Positions 10,907 through 24,539 of a stretch of DNA of 64,000 bases are shown here, in pieces. The notes below the pieces were generated by a model, which was not told where the DNA came from, made no database searches, and saw nothing but the letters and a program-made list of their open reading frames with translations. Within the stretch, counting starts at the first letter, position 1. Every line of letters begins with the position of its first letter. This DNA comes from Protula sp. h YS-2021 (taxonomy: Eukaryota; Annelida; Polychaeta; Sabellida; Serpulidae): NCBI GenBank assembly GCA_949752745.1, contig OX457027.1, forward strand, positions 81,833,214-81,897,213, in the 5' to 3' direction. Made by a program: the position numbers and the translations under genes.

Positions 10907-11582
10907 TCTAAAATGGAAATCATGACGGGTCGCTTCATCAATAGACAAAATTTGGACGTAAAATATGGGAATTCAGGAGGTCACAAATTTGTCTCGTCTA
11001 CCTTTGTAAAGTATTCATGGAATTTGACTTCATACATATCCCCCGTTACAGTATGACCAAACTGTGGGAGTATTTTGATTGAGTGATGACCACGATACCT
11101 CACCACGATACCTTGTCACTGTCTAGATGGCGATTCTGTATGTCTTAGCGATTTCTATGCACCGTTGTTCTCCCGTTGTCTTTGAAACAGATGGGTTAAT
11201 TTGAATAGAGGTGGAATAAGCAACGGAGTGTTTGCTATATCTCAGTAAATATTTTATAAACTGCACAGATGTAATTTTTTTGCATTTAAAGTCCCGACGG
11301 CAAGAGATAGCATTTTAAAAATTATTAATTAAGACCGACTTTGCATCGATGTGTGGTTCCGACGCCTATCACAACGTCTACATGTCGTCAATTGGTTCTC
11401 TCTTATGGTCAAGTTGAACATGTGCAAAACACTGCTAAAAGATAAGAATTGCAAATTCAGTGCAAATGTTTATTGGCTTGGCCTCTATTGATCGCCTTTC
11501 TTGTATCTTATTTGAACGACATTTTAGGCACTGGGTATAAAATATTTTAAATCGAATTTTAGATCAAAACTGAGATATAATT

Positions 11583-13963
<2,381 letters not shown>

Positions 13964-15340
13964 AATAAAACATTAGGATGGATGATCATAGCAATGATCA
14001 TGCTGTTAGCTGTAGCCACCAGAATATCCGTGCTATATTGCAAAAACGCTAATACTGTTGAAGAAATGAGCACAAAGAACATTAACTATGTGCAATGCTC
14101 AAAGGTGTCTGCTGTTGGAAAAAATTCCACGCTTCCAGACTGGCATGTGTATTACCTGAAAGTTCACAAAACAGGAAGCACCACATTTTCGGTGATACTA
14201 GATCGTGCTATTATGAAATACGGCTTAACACATGCAGCTTTCAACCCTGTCGATCCCTATCCAACAAGGCAAATGTCGAACTATTTATTACCACATCCAT
14301 CAGGATTAAATCACTCAGGACAGAAGAACAAGCCAGAACAATCGCCGCGTGACATCATGCATGTACATAGCGTATTCGAGGAATCAGAAATACGGAAATT
14401 TATGCACGCTGATACAAAATTCATTGCGACATGTCGCCATCCCATGAACCACCTGAAATCATCATTTTATCACTACAATTTAGAGAAAAAATTTAACTTG
14501 CCCCCTGTTAATGATCCACTACAGTTGTTTTTATCCAATATGACTAAATATGACAAATCTTTTCGTAAATCTAAGAACAGGTTCTCCTACTCCAAAAATA
14601 GAATGGCGTTTGACTTTGGTTTTGAACTGCAAAAACATGACAACAAAACGTATGTAGATTCGTATTTGAAATATCTAAAAAATACATTTACCAGTGTTAT
14701 AATAACCGAGCAATTCGACGCCTCATTACTGCTGTTAAGAAAGAAAATGTCTTGGACATATAAAGATATCATATACCTCCCTCTCCGGGTGTCGACGAAA
14801 GCTGCCAGCTCTATTTCCGCAAGTGAGCAGTATTCAGCATATACATCTGCTCATAGGAAGTGGTCTGATTTAGATTATAAAATTTATGACATGTTTCTGG
14901 ATGATCATGAAACACAGGTTAACGCATTTGGTAATGATTTTGAGCGAGAGCTTCAACATTTCAAAGATCTGTTGGAAAAAATTCGCTTATTTTGTTCCGA
15001 AATATGTGGTCAGATGCATCATACACAGAAATCAAATAGGAAAGTTTTAGTGCGTAGCCTACAGAAAATACTTATAACCATACAGTCGAATGAATTTCAT
15101 TCAGAATTTTCAGTAAGTGGTTCTGATTGCATGTTACTGATGTTGAGTACTACCGTTTGGAAACCAGCGGTAGCTACTCATGCATATGAAGATCTATGCC
15201 CTGCATCTTCAGACATCCGTAAGAAATTTCAGGTCTTCACTGCCTACTGTCCCAAGAAGAACGAAAAATTCCTTTATAATTTACCTATGAAAGTATTCAG
15301 TGAGTTGAACAAAAGTCACTTTTTGTTTCAGTGCACTTAA
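13964..15340 (+). CDS. Galactose-3-O-sulfotransferase-like protein, gene 1 (terminal exon)
   Basis: This is a Golgi type II sulfotransferase of the galactose-3-O-sulfotransferase (GAL3ST/cerebroside sulfotransferase) family. The family transfers sulfate from PAPS to the 3-OH of galactose on glycolipids or glycans; the exact acceptor is unknown here. The exon gives 458 residues. Numbered from the ATG at 13883: a membrane anchor at about 33-52 (MIIAMIMLLAVA), the PAPS 5'-phosphosulfate loop KVHKTGSTT at 93-101, and the 3'-phosphate motif around R185-H186-P187 to S193-S194. Then come the family blocks NRMAFDFGFE (239-248), VIITEQFDASLLLL (272-285) and RKWSDLDYKIYDMF (325-338). An acceptor TCTTTTCAG directly precedes 13964, and the 27 codons before it match only intron-like sequence in gene 2, so they are probably not translated. 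About 110 Cys-containing residues follow the last family block. AATAAA occurs at 15501. Confidence 0.88.
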   Translation, partial: NKTLGWMIIAMIMLLAVATRISVLYCKNANTVEEMSTKNINYVQCSKVSAVGKNSTLPDWHVYYLKVHKTGSTTFSVILDRAIMKYGLTHAAFNPVDPYPTRQMSNYLLPHPSGLNHSGQKNKPEQSPRDIMHVHSVFEESEIRKFMHADTKFIATCRHPMNHLKSSFYHYNLEKKFNLPPVNDPLQLFLSNMTKYDKSFRKSKNRFSYSKNRMAFDFGFELQKHDNKTYVDSYLKYLKNTFTSVIITEQFDASLLLLRKKMSWTYKDIIYLPLRVSTKAASSISASEQYSAYTSAHRKWSDLDYKIYDMFLDDHETQVNAFGNDFERELQHFKDLLEKIRLFCSEICGQMHHTQKSNRKVLVRSLQKILITIQSNEFHSEFSVSGSDCMLLMLSTTVWKPAVATHAYEDLCPASSDIRKKFQVFTAYCPKKNEKFLYNLPMKVFSELNKSHFLFQCT

Positions 15341-15649
15341 GAGTTATCCAAACAACTTTCATTCTTCCTCGAGCAAAGATTTTTGCATAGAAAAAATCTT
15401 GTGATGTACATACTTGTGATCACAAATATTCATCTGAGGTGATTAAGCAAAACAATTAGCTTTGTGAAGCACAAATACATAAAAATTATAATAATAGATG
15501 AATAAATAAATGTGACAGATCGAATTGACATGACAAACCTTTGTATAATTCATTTTGTAAAATGCATTTTTATACCCCATTTCATAATGCTTTTAAAATA
15601 GGCAAATGAAAACCCACATTGTAGACAATGATGATGGATACTCCTACAC
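15341..15649. other. 3' flank of GAL3ST-like gene 1
   Basis: Presumed 3' UTR with AATAAATAAA at 15501-15510 as a candidate polyadenylation signal. Weak similarity to the 3' flank of gene 2 (GAGCAAAGATTTTTG at 15371 against GAACAAAGATTTTTG at 30440) marks the end of the duplicated block. Confidence 0.55.
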
Positions 15650-16620
15650 AACTGCCGATGCATAAGCGACGTCGGCAATCTCTAAAATACATCGGCAGCA
15701 TCGGCAGCAGCTTCATAAGTCGGATATATGTCTGAATATATACGCATTTTTTAGAAACATCGTATATACATCGAAAATGCTTCGAAAAGAGATGCCGATA
15801 TTGCAGACGTGTATTATACGTATTTTAATACGTCTGTAAACCACATATTTGCCTATGCATAAACGATGTTGGAAAGACATCGGAAAAGCATGCAAATATT
15901 GTCAACATCTAGTATGCGCATTTTTTATAATCTATCAAACGCATATTTTACGATGCATAAATGACGAAAAAAATTCATCGGTAAAAAGATGCCGATATTG
16001 CAGACGCGTATTATACTCAGTCTTATAAGTCTATAAGACCCATATTTTCCTATCCATAAACACCGTCGGAAATACGTTGGACAAAACATGTCAGTATTGC
16101 CAACGTGTATTATGCGCATTTTAGTACGTCTATCAATCGCATATTTCAGGACGCATAAATGACGAAGGAAATACAGCGGTAAAAAGATGCCGTTATTGCC
16201 AACGTGTATTATATACATTTTTATGCGCCTATAATGCGTATATTTTCCTTTATTTGTACGACGTCGGTAATGCACCGAAAAACATGCTGATATTGCCAAC
16301 GTGTATTATACGCAGTTTTATACGTCTATAAAACGCATATTTTCCCATGTATAAATAACCTCGGAAATACATAAAAAACATGCCAATATTGCCAACGTGC
16401 ATTATACGCATTTTTATACGTATGTCAGACACATATTTTCCTATGCGTAAATGACGAAGGAAATACATCGGTAAAAAGTTGCCCATAGTGCTAAAGTGTA
16501 TTATACGCATTTTTATGCATTCATCAAATGCATATTTTCCGTTGAATAAATGACGAAACAGTTACGTCGGTAAAAATATACCGATATTGCCAACGTGTAT
16601 TATACGCATATGTTTTATTA
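15650..16620. repeat. ~98-bp satellite, about nine degenerate copies
   Basis: The phrase AACGTGTATTATACGCATTT recurs near 15808, 15997, 16103, 16201, 16299, 16397, 16494 and 16592. Each copy is followed by TATACGTCTATAAACGCATA-type sequence, ATTTTCCTATGCATAAATGACG and GAAATACATCGGTAAAAAG. Copies differ substantially, so the array is old. Long minus-strand open frames with repeated MRIIHVGN-type peptides result from the 98-99-bp period. Confidence 0.9.
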
Positions 16621-17339
16621 CACTTCGACTGTGCACGTATAAAAGAATGATAGAAAAAAACTGAGGTCAGTTTTTTTCTGTATTGCACGCTCACGTCCCC
16701 TGATAAGTTTACTTTTTCAGGAGTAAAATACACTGAATCAAACTTACAGGAATGAGTACGTTGTAACTCACAAACGTGAATGCTTATAAACATCATATAA
16801 TTGCACACGCCATATAATTACAAAAATTATTTGTGTTTTTGTGTTTTGTTGCGTTGTTATTTCGTGATTTGAGTTGAATCAGGGTACTTCCGTTGAACTG
16901 CAAAATAACAGGAAAGGAAACATTCGAAAGGAAAAAATTACTTGTTTAGCGAGCGTGCCCGTGAGGTTAGTTCTTAAACCACACGAGTCTGAAGGCATAT
17001 AGATTAGTGTGTTTGTAATTTCCCTGATGGGAAAGAGAAAAGTAAGTTTTTATTTTTGTTGTTGTTTGTAAAACTGCTAATCAGCGGACAGGCAGCAGAA
17101 ATTATTAAATTAAAAGAAATTTTGTTAACAGTTCGTGTTAATATAACTTGCAGAAACTTACTACTGTGTTGTCTTTACTTTCGTAGAGAATGCAATCTGT
17201 GATATGACTTTCTATTGTTAGACTTGCAATAATTGCAGTTTGAATTTGCTAGATAAGTTGGCATTTTTCATACACAAACGTTTACTGGGTAATGCGCATG
17301 AAGAAGTGTCTCCTTATATAAAGAAAATTAATAAGAACA
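16621..17339. other. Non-coding stretch, no gene seen
   Basis: AT-rich sequence between the 98-bp satellite and a related degenerate tract. No defensible exon. Confidence 0.55.
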
Positions 17340-17920
17340 GTATTTTCCTAGATGCATAAAATGCATCGGTAATGCATCGTTTATGTGTCAAAAGTATATG
17401 GGGAAAGCGAATCATAATATGCATCGTATATGCATAGGAAATAATGTGGATAATATAGACATGAAAACGTATAAAACATCGGCAAAATCTGTAATAAATG
17501 CATCGGTTATACGTATAACAATGATGTTATGGGCATAAAATGCGTCGAAAGTAAATGTTAAATAATAGATCGGCAAAAACACGTAGGATATATGAATAAA
17601 ATACGTAAAAAATGATTGGAAGTTCATCGAAAATGATAATGATTATCACTTGATCGGAAATGCGTTGGAAAACATCGAAAATATGAATTTTATACGAATA
17701 AAAATAATCGGAAGTTCGTAGGAAATGCATCGGAATATATATGTATAACCGACGCATACCCAACGGTTGGCAAAGCGTGGACGCTTAAACTCGTTTAATA
17801 CGTGGACGAAAAATTATGCTAACTGGGAAGTGCCTAATGAACCATGAGCAAAACAGAAAAATATGCGCATATCCCACGTATGTTGCCGATATTGGCGACG
17901 CGTTTTATATCCTACGTGGA
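17340..17920. repeat. Degenerate ATGCATCGG-rich tract related to the upstream satellite
   Basis: Short phrases of the satellite (ATGCATCGGTAA, AACATCGGCAAAA, GCATCGGTTATACGTATAA, GTTGCCGATATTGGCGACG) recur at irregular 20-60 bp spacing. This looks like a decayed or independently expanded part of the same family. Confidence 0.6.
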
Positions 17921-18600
17921 ACAATTAGTAGGGTAAACGCTTGGGTGTAGAGATTAGTTGGCTCATTTTGGTGACATCTAATATTAATTTTGTCAACGGC
18001 TCCTTTGCCTTCTTCTGAGTACGAGGATTTTTATTGTCAGTAGATTAAATAATATTTTTACAATTTTACTCATAGCAAGAGTCTAAATTGCTAATTACGT
18101 AAGACCATATCTTTAAATATAAGAGTAGAAATCGAACAATCATAATATTTCCTTTTTGTGAAGATGCTGGTATAGTTTGCCCCCACTAAATGCTGGTGCA
18201 TTATTTCACTTTTGTACATATTAAACAGTCACATTTTAAGGGTGTGTCTTTGTGTTTGTGTTTGAATCATTAGTGATGCAGTATCAACCACCAGCTAATG
18301 GTAATAATGACAATGGTGGTCTGAGATAGTGAATATCGAAACGGTGCAGTACCGGAGCGCGACGGAGCGTTGTTCTGTGACGTGCAGTGTAAAATGGCTT
18401 CGAAAATTATGCAATGATGCAATCATGTTTGTAACTGGATTTGTTATTGGTAATTGAACTATTTATTAATGTGAAATATGTGATGTTTTGAAACATTGAT
18501 TTTTTATTTTACTGCTGCTAAATAAAAAGGGTAATATTAATACTTGTAGTTGGTTTAATTATCTTTAGCTAAATCGTGTAGCAATTTTTAGCAGTAATGA
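17921..18600. other. Non-coding stretch, no gene seen
   Basis: Includes a small CpG-containing patch (about 18340-18395, ACCGGAGCGCGACGGAGCG) in otherwise AT-rich DNA. No exon could be supported. Confidence 0.5.
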
Positions 18601-18602
18601 TG

Positions 18603-18686
18603 AGCAAAGATATTTTTTATTACAAAATGAACATTCTTCTCCCAATCAGCAAAGATATTTTTTATTACAAAATGAACATTCTTCTC
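18603..18686. repeat. Two tandem copies of a ~43-bp segment
   Basis: AGCAAAGATATTTTTTATTA and ACAAAATGAACATTCTTCTC are repeated back to back. A 75-codon open frame spans it but has no recognisable character. Confidence 0.85.
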
Positions 18687-18937
18687 TCATTTCAAATCAT
18701 GAGACCTGGAGCATTGAATATTAATTTACTCTTTCGTAGCAATGTTTCTGATTGCATCATGTATAGAAATAACATTAAAGTGTTTATTCAGGAAATACTG
18801 AAGCGAAACAACACAACAAAATAAAAAATAAATTACGTCACAGGAAACAAACATTTGTGCCCCAGTGTACCCTTGTATGCCTTATATATGACCTTAAAAT
18901 ATATGTAACGTTTTGAAAACCAATCAGCAATTTTAAC

Positions 18938-19295
18938 TTAAAGGGAAATGCCGGTGTCTCACCAACAATTGTCACTTCCTTCATACTTTCACAGTTTAAT
19001 GGTTTGAGTCATATTTGTCACCGTATTAATAAAAGAATTATACAATCTTGTTAAAAAATCCCATTGACTCAACGGTTAAATGGTGAAAACAGTATAACAT
19101 AATTTCAATTGGCAGCAAATCAACACAGACCTTTCCAGTGAAAAGTATCAATACAGACCTTTTCGCGGCATGTCTTTCTTTGCATTTGAAAAGAATTTTC
19201 AGATAGCTTGAGTAATTATTTATGCTGTGTTAGCAAATATTGAATGTCAGCCATTTTCAGTGCTATGTGCATTTCAGTCGCTAGATGGCAATCTT
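18938..19295. mobile_element. Inverted-repeat DNA element, truncated copy
   Basis: Begins TTAAAGGGAAATGCCGGTGT like the complete copy at 20679. It then follows it through TCATACTTTCACAGTTTAAT, AATTATACAATCTT and GTGAAAACAGTATAA to CGCTAGATGGC, where it ends without the right inverted repeat. A LINE remnant starts shortly afterwards. Confidence 0.75.
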
Positions 19296-19319
19296 TTGAA
19301 GATAATTCTGCTAAATATC

Positions 19320-20110
19320 TTATTTGGGATCTATGTAACAATGTAATTGCGTTGTAGTTGGTGGAGTTGGTTTTGTCTCCTTTTTGTGACTTAGTGTTGC
19401 CCTTAAGACCAATCTTTCAGGTTTTGCTCTGATATCCAAACTCTGTCGATGCTTTTGGAATATCTTCAGTAACATCACTGTCGTGTGGGAATTCGCTGTT
19501 GAGCTGTTGCTTAAAGTGTTCTTGTCAGGTTTTAAGTCGTTTTCAAAATCTTTTATCTTTTGTTCAAATAGCTTGCACTTTTGTCTCCGTATCTCCTTCG
19601 TATTTCTGTATTTTGGTGTCTTTAAGTTTGATGTACAGGACTAGTGGCAGTTAGGTTATTAATGGAGGAGGACTGCAAGAAGCTTTAGCCATTTTCATTT
19701 GTGAAACCTAATCCAAAGCTTGCCATAGCGTATCCCCAGATCCAGTTCATGTCCGTTCTCTGTTGAAACATTTTCATCTTTCCATTATGTGGCTCCATTG
19801 TTATGCCAACTACTGTTGGTAAGATTATTTCAGACATAGGCGCTGTTCCACTGCTATAGCTGTACTCTTTCTCCACTATGATAGCTACTCCTTGATATGG
19901 ACTTCTATACAAGAATGTATTATAGCAAAATCTTCTACTTCATACTCTTATGTCATGTTTAGTGTACAGCGTGTTTCTGACACACCACGCAGTTTGATGC
20001 GGTGTCTTCTCATCCCTCCAAAAAGTTCTTGTAATTTTCCTTTCTCAATTAGTGTTAGTGCATTCCTGGTAAACCTGGTAAACCTTCAGAAACCGGGAGA
20101 TTCTTAACAA
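19320..20110 (-). pseudogene. LINE (non-LTR retrotransposon) ORF2 remnant
   Basis: Read on the minus strand, the part near 20035-19975 contains a GVSETRCT-like block and 19912-19860 an SPYQGVAIIVEKEYS block. These match the endonuclease region of RTE/CR1-type LINE ORF2 proteins (G-[LIV]-S-E-x-R-W and a later hydrophobic strand). Near 19415-19345 the frame contains KSQKGDKTNSTNYNAITLLH, which fits the reverse-transcriptase PKKGD...C.NYRGITLL block. Stops and frameshifts interrupt every segment and much of the protein is missing. The subfamily is uncertain. Confidence 0.6.
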
Positions 20111-20146
20111 CCTCTCTCACCCTCTCTCTTCTGTCTGTCTCGTTCT

Positions 20147-20147
<1 letters not shown>

Positions 20148-20228
<81 letters not shown>
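20148..20228. repeat. (CT)n microsatellite
   Basis: About 40 CT dinucleotides, preceded by an impure CT-rich stretch from 20110. Confidence 0.97.
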
Positions 20229-20231
<3 letters not shown>

Positions 20232-20678
20232 GTGGTGTGCACAGTTGACAATAATTATATATTCCTTATTTGTTATGTCACACAACTCATCACATGAATT
20301 TGATAATGAAATTGGTGCATTTTTAAATGTCCTGTATTGGTGACTTAATAATGTTGGACTGCTAAAAATACTGCTAGTCCCTTAAACACCTGTGATCAGT
20401 TCAAATCACAAATCACAAATAAACATGCAAAATGCACTTTAAAATATTAAATCCTATTTCAAAAAAAGCTTTAAGCATCAGTAAGAAATGTGTTTATGAC
20501 AAAGTACAATAAATTCAAGTTGTACTCAAAACAGCCAGCTCTTCAAAAGAATTTGATATGGTATGACGTAAGCGGGTGTTTTCTGAAGTCGAGGAGGTAA
20601 TTGAGGATTTTGCGATGCTCTAATCCACTGTATCCTGCGGTGTATTGTCAATTCGGGCAATTACCCATGCCAACCTTC
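20229..20678. other. Non-coding stretch, no gene seen
   Basis: AT-rich sequence between the CT tract and the inverted-repeat element; nothing recognisable. Confidence 0.55.
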
Positions 20679-21273
20679 TTAAAGGGAAATGCGGGTGTCT
20701 CACCTACAATTTACATTTCTTTCATACTTTCACAGTTTAATGCTTTGAGGGTATACATTCAAAAATTGAAAAGAAAAAGGGGGGATCACCGATGTTATAA
20801 CAGAAATAAAGAAACTGAAAGGTCGCGTACTTTTGCTATAGAAATCATTGGGAAAAACTAAGATATTTCAATTAAAATGCAAGATTGACACGTAATCACA
20901 GTTGACAATTACCTCCCCTGTTTAAAGAACACGTCATACGAAATGTTTTAAGCAAATAAAAAACATATGTCAACGTATCAATAAGAGAATTATACAATCT
21001 TTCTGACAAAATGCCATTGACGAAATGGATAAATGGTGAAAACAGTGTAATATGATTTTAATGGACAGTATATCAACACAGGCCGTGCTAGAAATAAAAT
21101 ATCAATACACACCATTTCTGGACACGACCCTATTTGTCTTCGAAAAGATTTTCTTATCTAGACGGATTTAGTAGTTAGTTATACTGTGTAAACATGGATT
21201 CAAACTCAGCGATATACATTGTAACGCGCATTTCGGCTGCTAGATGGCGCAGAGATACCCGCATTCCCTTTAA
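20679..21273. mobile_element. Inverted-repeat DNA element (MITE-like), complete copy
   Basis: Left end TTAAAGGGAAATGCGGGTGT (20679) pairs with the right end ACCCGCATTCCCTTTAA (to 21273) over about 20 bases. It is 595 bp long and non-coding. A truncated relative sits at 18938. Both ends read TTAA, compatible with a TTAA target site, but a TA or other duplication cannot be excluded from one copy. Confidence 0.75.
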
Positions 21274-24200
21274 AGTATATATAATCTGAGGAACATAAGC
21301 ATCGCCTGTGATTTACTCAAACCTAAACCTTGAATCGAAAATAAAAATGAATTGCCATTTCAGTATTGCCGTTGTGTAAAATTTGGACTGCACTGGGTCC
21401 CGTTCTGTTGTTCTTTATTCGAAATATAACCCGGGACTTCCTCACAAAAGGTACTTAGAAATAATGGAACTGATTGAGATATTTTCCGCTTGGTAATTGT
21501 TCTCCAAAAGAAAACTGTTTATAACAAATGTTTTAATAGACATTTTATCTTAGCATTATCAGAAAAAGTACAATTTTACTTGTTAAATCTCAAAGAGAGA
21601 AATAAGTGAATATTAACAAATATTTAAATAAAATTAATTTGAAAAGAATTATATATTTAGTTCATATAGTTTATATATTGGCTAAACATCTTACGAAAGT
21701 TCTCCCTCTTCAGACTCTTTTACCGAAAGTTTAAAATGCGTATAGAAGTCGTGCGTTTTAAAGCACCTGTTCATATAAGGCGTGATCACACAGTGGCGGA
21801 ATTTAATAGTCAATAGAATTCCATGTTTCTTTGATACAAATGCCTTCTGTTAAGATTATGGTCCCTGTCGCATAGTTCCCTCATGTGGAACACTCACGTA
21901 TCATCTCTCCTAAATAGAAAGAAATAGAACTGGTTTTCCTTTCTTTTTATAGTAGTGAAATTCTACTTCTCAAAAAATGCATTTCCAAAGTAAATTCATT
22001 ACTCCGAGATTGGTCTTCTGCCATACTTACACTCTATGTTGATAGAAAACCTCAACTGTATAAAATTAATATAGTCATGGAATCTACTGAGCCATGCATT
22101 AATCCCAAGATAAACTTGTGATAATTTTTGATAACTAATCTTGATAACCAACTTCTCACAACACTCTACCCCCCCCCCCCGCCAACCACCAAATTTCCTA
22201 CTAAAACATATCACTGTTTCCAGCAGATATCGCCCCTGAGAAGTAAGAATATTTGAGAGCATGCTCATTGTATGACAAACGTTTTGATACTTTGACGACT
22301 TCATACTGCATTTTACCATAGATTTTCGCATCCTAAAGGGCTGAAACAGACTTAGATTTGATGTTGTGTAACTGGCATGGGACAGCCATTGTCAACAGAG
22401 TATATTCTGGCAAAGTCTCGGCCCTGAAAGAAGTCGAAAAAGTATCAAGCCATTTGTACTACAACAATTAACCTTTTTATAGATTTTGACACAGTATATA
22501 TGCTGAAGTTCGATCCTACACCGTACTGGAAAAGCCAGATCTGGAAGAATATACGACCTTCGCCCCCTTACTAGGCTTATGAAAGATTGCTGTATTTATT
22601 CAATCTTTTTATTACGAATAATACTCTGTGACTACTTTGTTGTCGCCTTGATTTTAGGCAAAAATCACTTCAAATTTATTCAAGACGCTGAGAAATCTGA
22701 GGAATGAAGACTTCTTTCCCTTTTATGTTGCTCTAATCATTCGCGCTTTAATCAGAAAAATTTTGCTAAAAATTTGAACTCTCTCGTTGAAGATTTTTAT
22801 TTTCACTCTTGAAATTTTTTTAACTTAATTAATTAATTAAACACAATGTCAAACACTGCAGGCGTCATTGATATTTTTCCAAAATATATTCATATATGGA
22901 GTATCCCTATCTCTTAACAAACTGATATCTGCATCTGCAAAAGATGAAACGAAAAAAGCTGCTTATAAAATTTGTCTAGTTAAGTTATCGCGGACAAATA
23001 TTCAAGCATGCCAACAATTGATAACTCGGCATTCTTGCAACATCCCTCAGCTGATCATTGTTTTTTGTATTTACTTATTGCATCTGATTGCATCTGATCT
23101 TTTCTAATCTTGTCTAATATAATGATATGATAAAGGGACAGACATTTTTGACAGACTGCAGTACATAAAAAGATACAATGTTATCTGGGTTATGTACCAG
23201 TATCGCATACCCAAGAACTGGGGAGTGCATTCATCTAGTACCTGGATAACATGCACGTTCAAGACTTTTAAAAACGACCCCAAAGATGAAGTGATAATTT
23301 TGAAATAAGACAACCTTTTTTCCAAGCAAAGAGTGTAATTCCCAAATGACCTTCCTTTTTGTTGGGACCACGGAGAACTCGAAATTTACATTCTACATGT
23401 CGTCTTAAAATTACCGCAATTTCGCCGCAGTTTGGTCATTTATGACAACACATATTAAGCCAATAGGCAGCGTGAAGGGTTGAAGGGTCCAGATGTTTTC
23501 ATCCCCTCCTAACTAATACACGGGGTGCTTTCAATTAAAAGTTTGACTGGTCAAATTGCTACTTCGAATGATTCTTGAAGTTTAATCCGTCCCCTACTTC
23601 TTCCACCAAAACCTGTTGTGCCACTGCTTAATGTAACCGGTAAAATATGTGATTTGTCTTGGCCTTTGAATAATTACCTGCTTGGGTATATTTTTCGATA
23701 ATTATATGTCCATGTTTTCATGTGACAGATGGTCAAACGCTTTAAATAAAAAAAGGCGCTTGTGTATATAACTTTCTCAAACATCACCTCCCACTATACA
23801 AACTCATGCTGAGTATTTCGACCATTCTCGTCTTGGTGTTTTAAATGTCTTTTCTTTCATTATTTTGTTTAAAATCTGAATGTAGCTGGAAAAATAACTT
23901 TTCTTTCCTGTCCTAGCCAGGCACAAAGAATTTTGGTCGCATTTCCAAATTTTCTATAACAGTATATTTGGCAAAACAAGGGTTTTGTTTTGGCTTTTGT
24001 AAATTTCCTTGCGCAGATTATAGTTGAATGATTGAATGGTTGGAAGTAACACAGCATTTATTGATTATATTAAAATGTTAATTCTATAAGAATGTGCTCA
24101 ATTTTGTGACTTGTAAATGCTTTTGTCAGAAAATGCAAAATTATACACTATTTCTTAATTTTGAATAGCCCACTTGCAATTTAGTTTAATTGCAATTAAT

Positions 24201-24539
24201 TTATCATCATATGAATAATGAATTAAACATTTTCATAAATTATCGAAAAACAAAAGAAGGAAACAATAATAGACGTTAGTATAGAATCTGTAAAACAATA
24301 AATTATTATACATCCAATAAAAAGAGCAAATATAATACATAAATAATAAAAAAGACTAAATATAATATTTACATAATACCCATCCACAACCATCCCAATG
24401 AGAGAGACCAACACTTAACTTCCATCTTTGGGCCACATACATATAAAAAGGTAGTGTTTGGCCCGTTTTGCTCGAGAGAATCGAGCGTCTAGTTTATTTA
24501 ACTCAATAGGCGATTGAAATAATGGATGCGCTTTCTCTG
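21274..24539. other. Long non-coding stretch, no recognised gene
   Basis: AT-rich sequence with a C-run at 22170-22180. Open frames up to 110 codons on either strand (for example 22331-21999 and 23325-23104, both minus) contain no recognisable domain, and no splice-linked exon set could be supported. It lies between the two segmental duplication copies. Confidence 0.5.

Noticed and set aside
10699..11056. Ile/Tyr repeat proteins over (TA)n tracts (also 11524-11826 and 62954-63304)
   Set aside because: Translation of microsatellite DNA; no coding flanks.
15713..16510. Minus-strand proteins with repeated MRIIHVGN-type segments
   Set aside because: The 98-bp satellite gives repetitive open frames; copies vary in frame and no domain is present.
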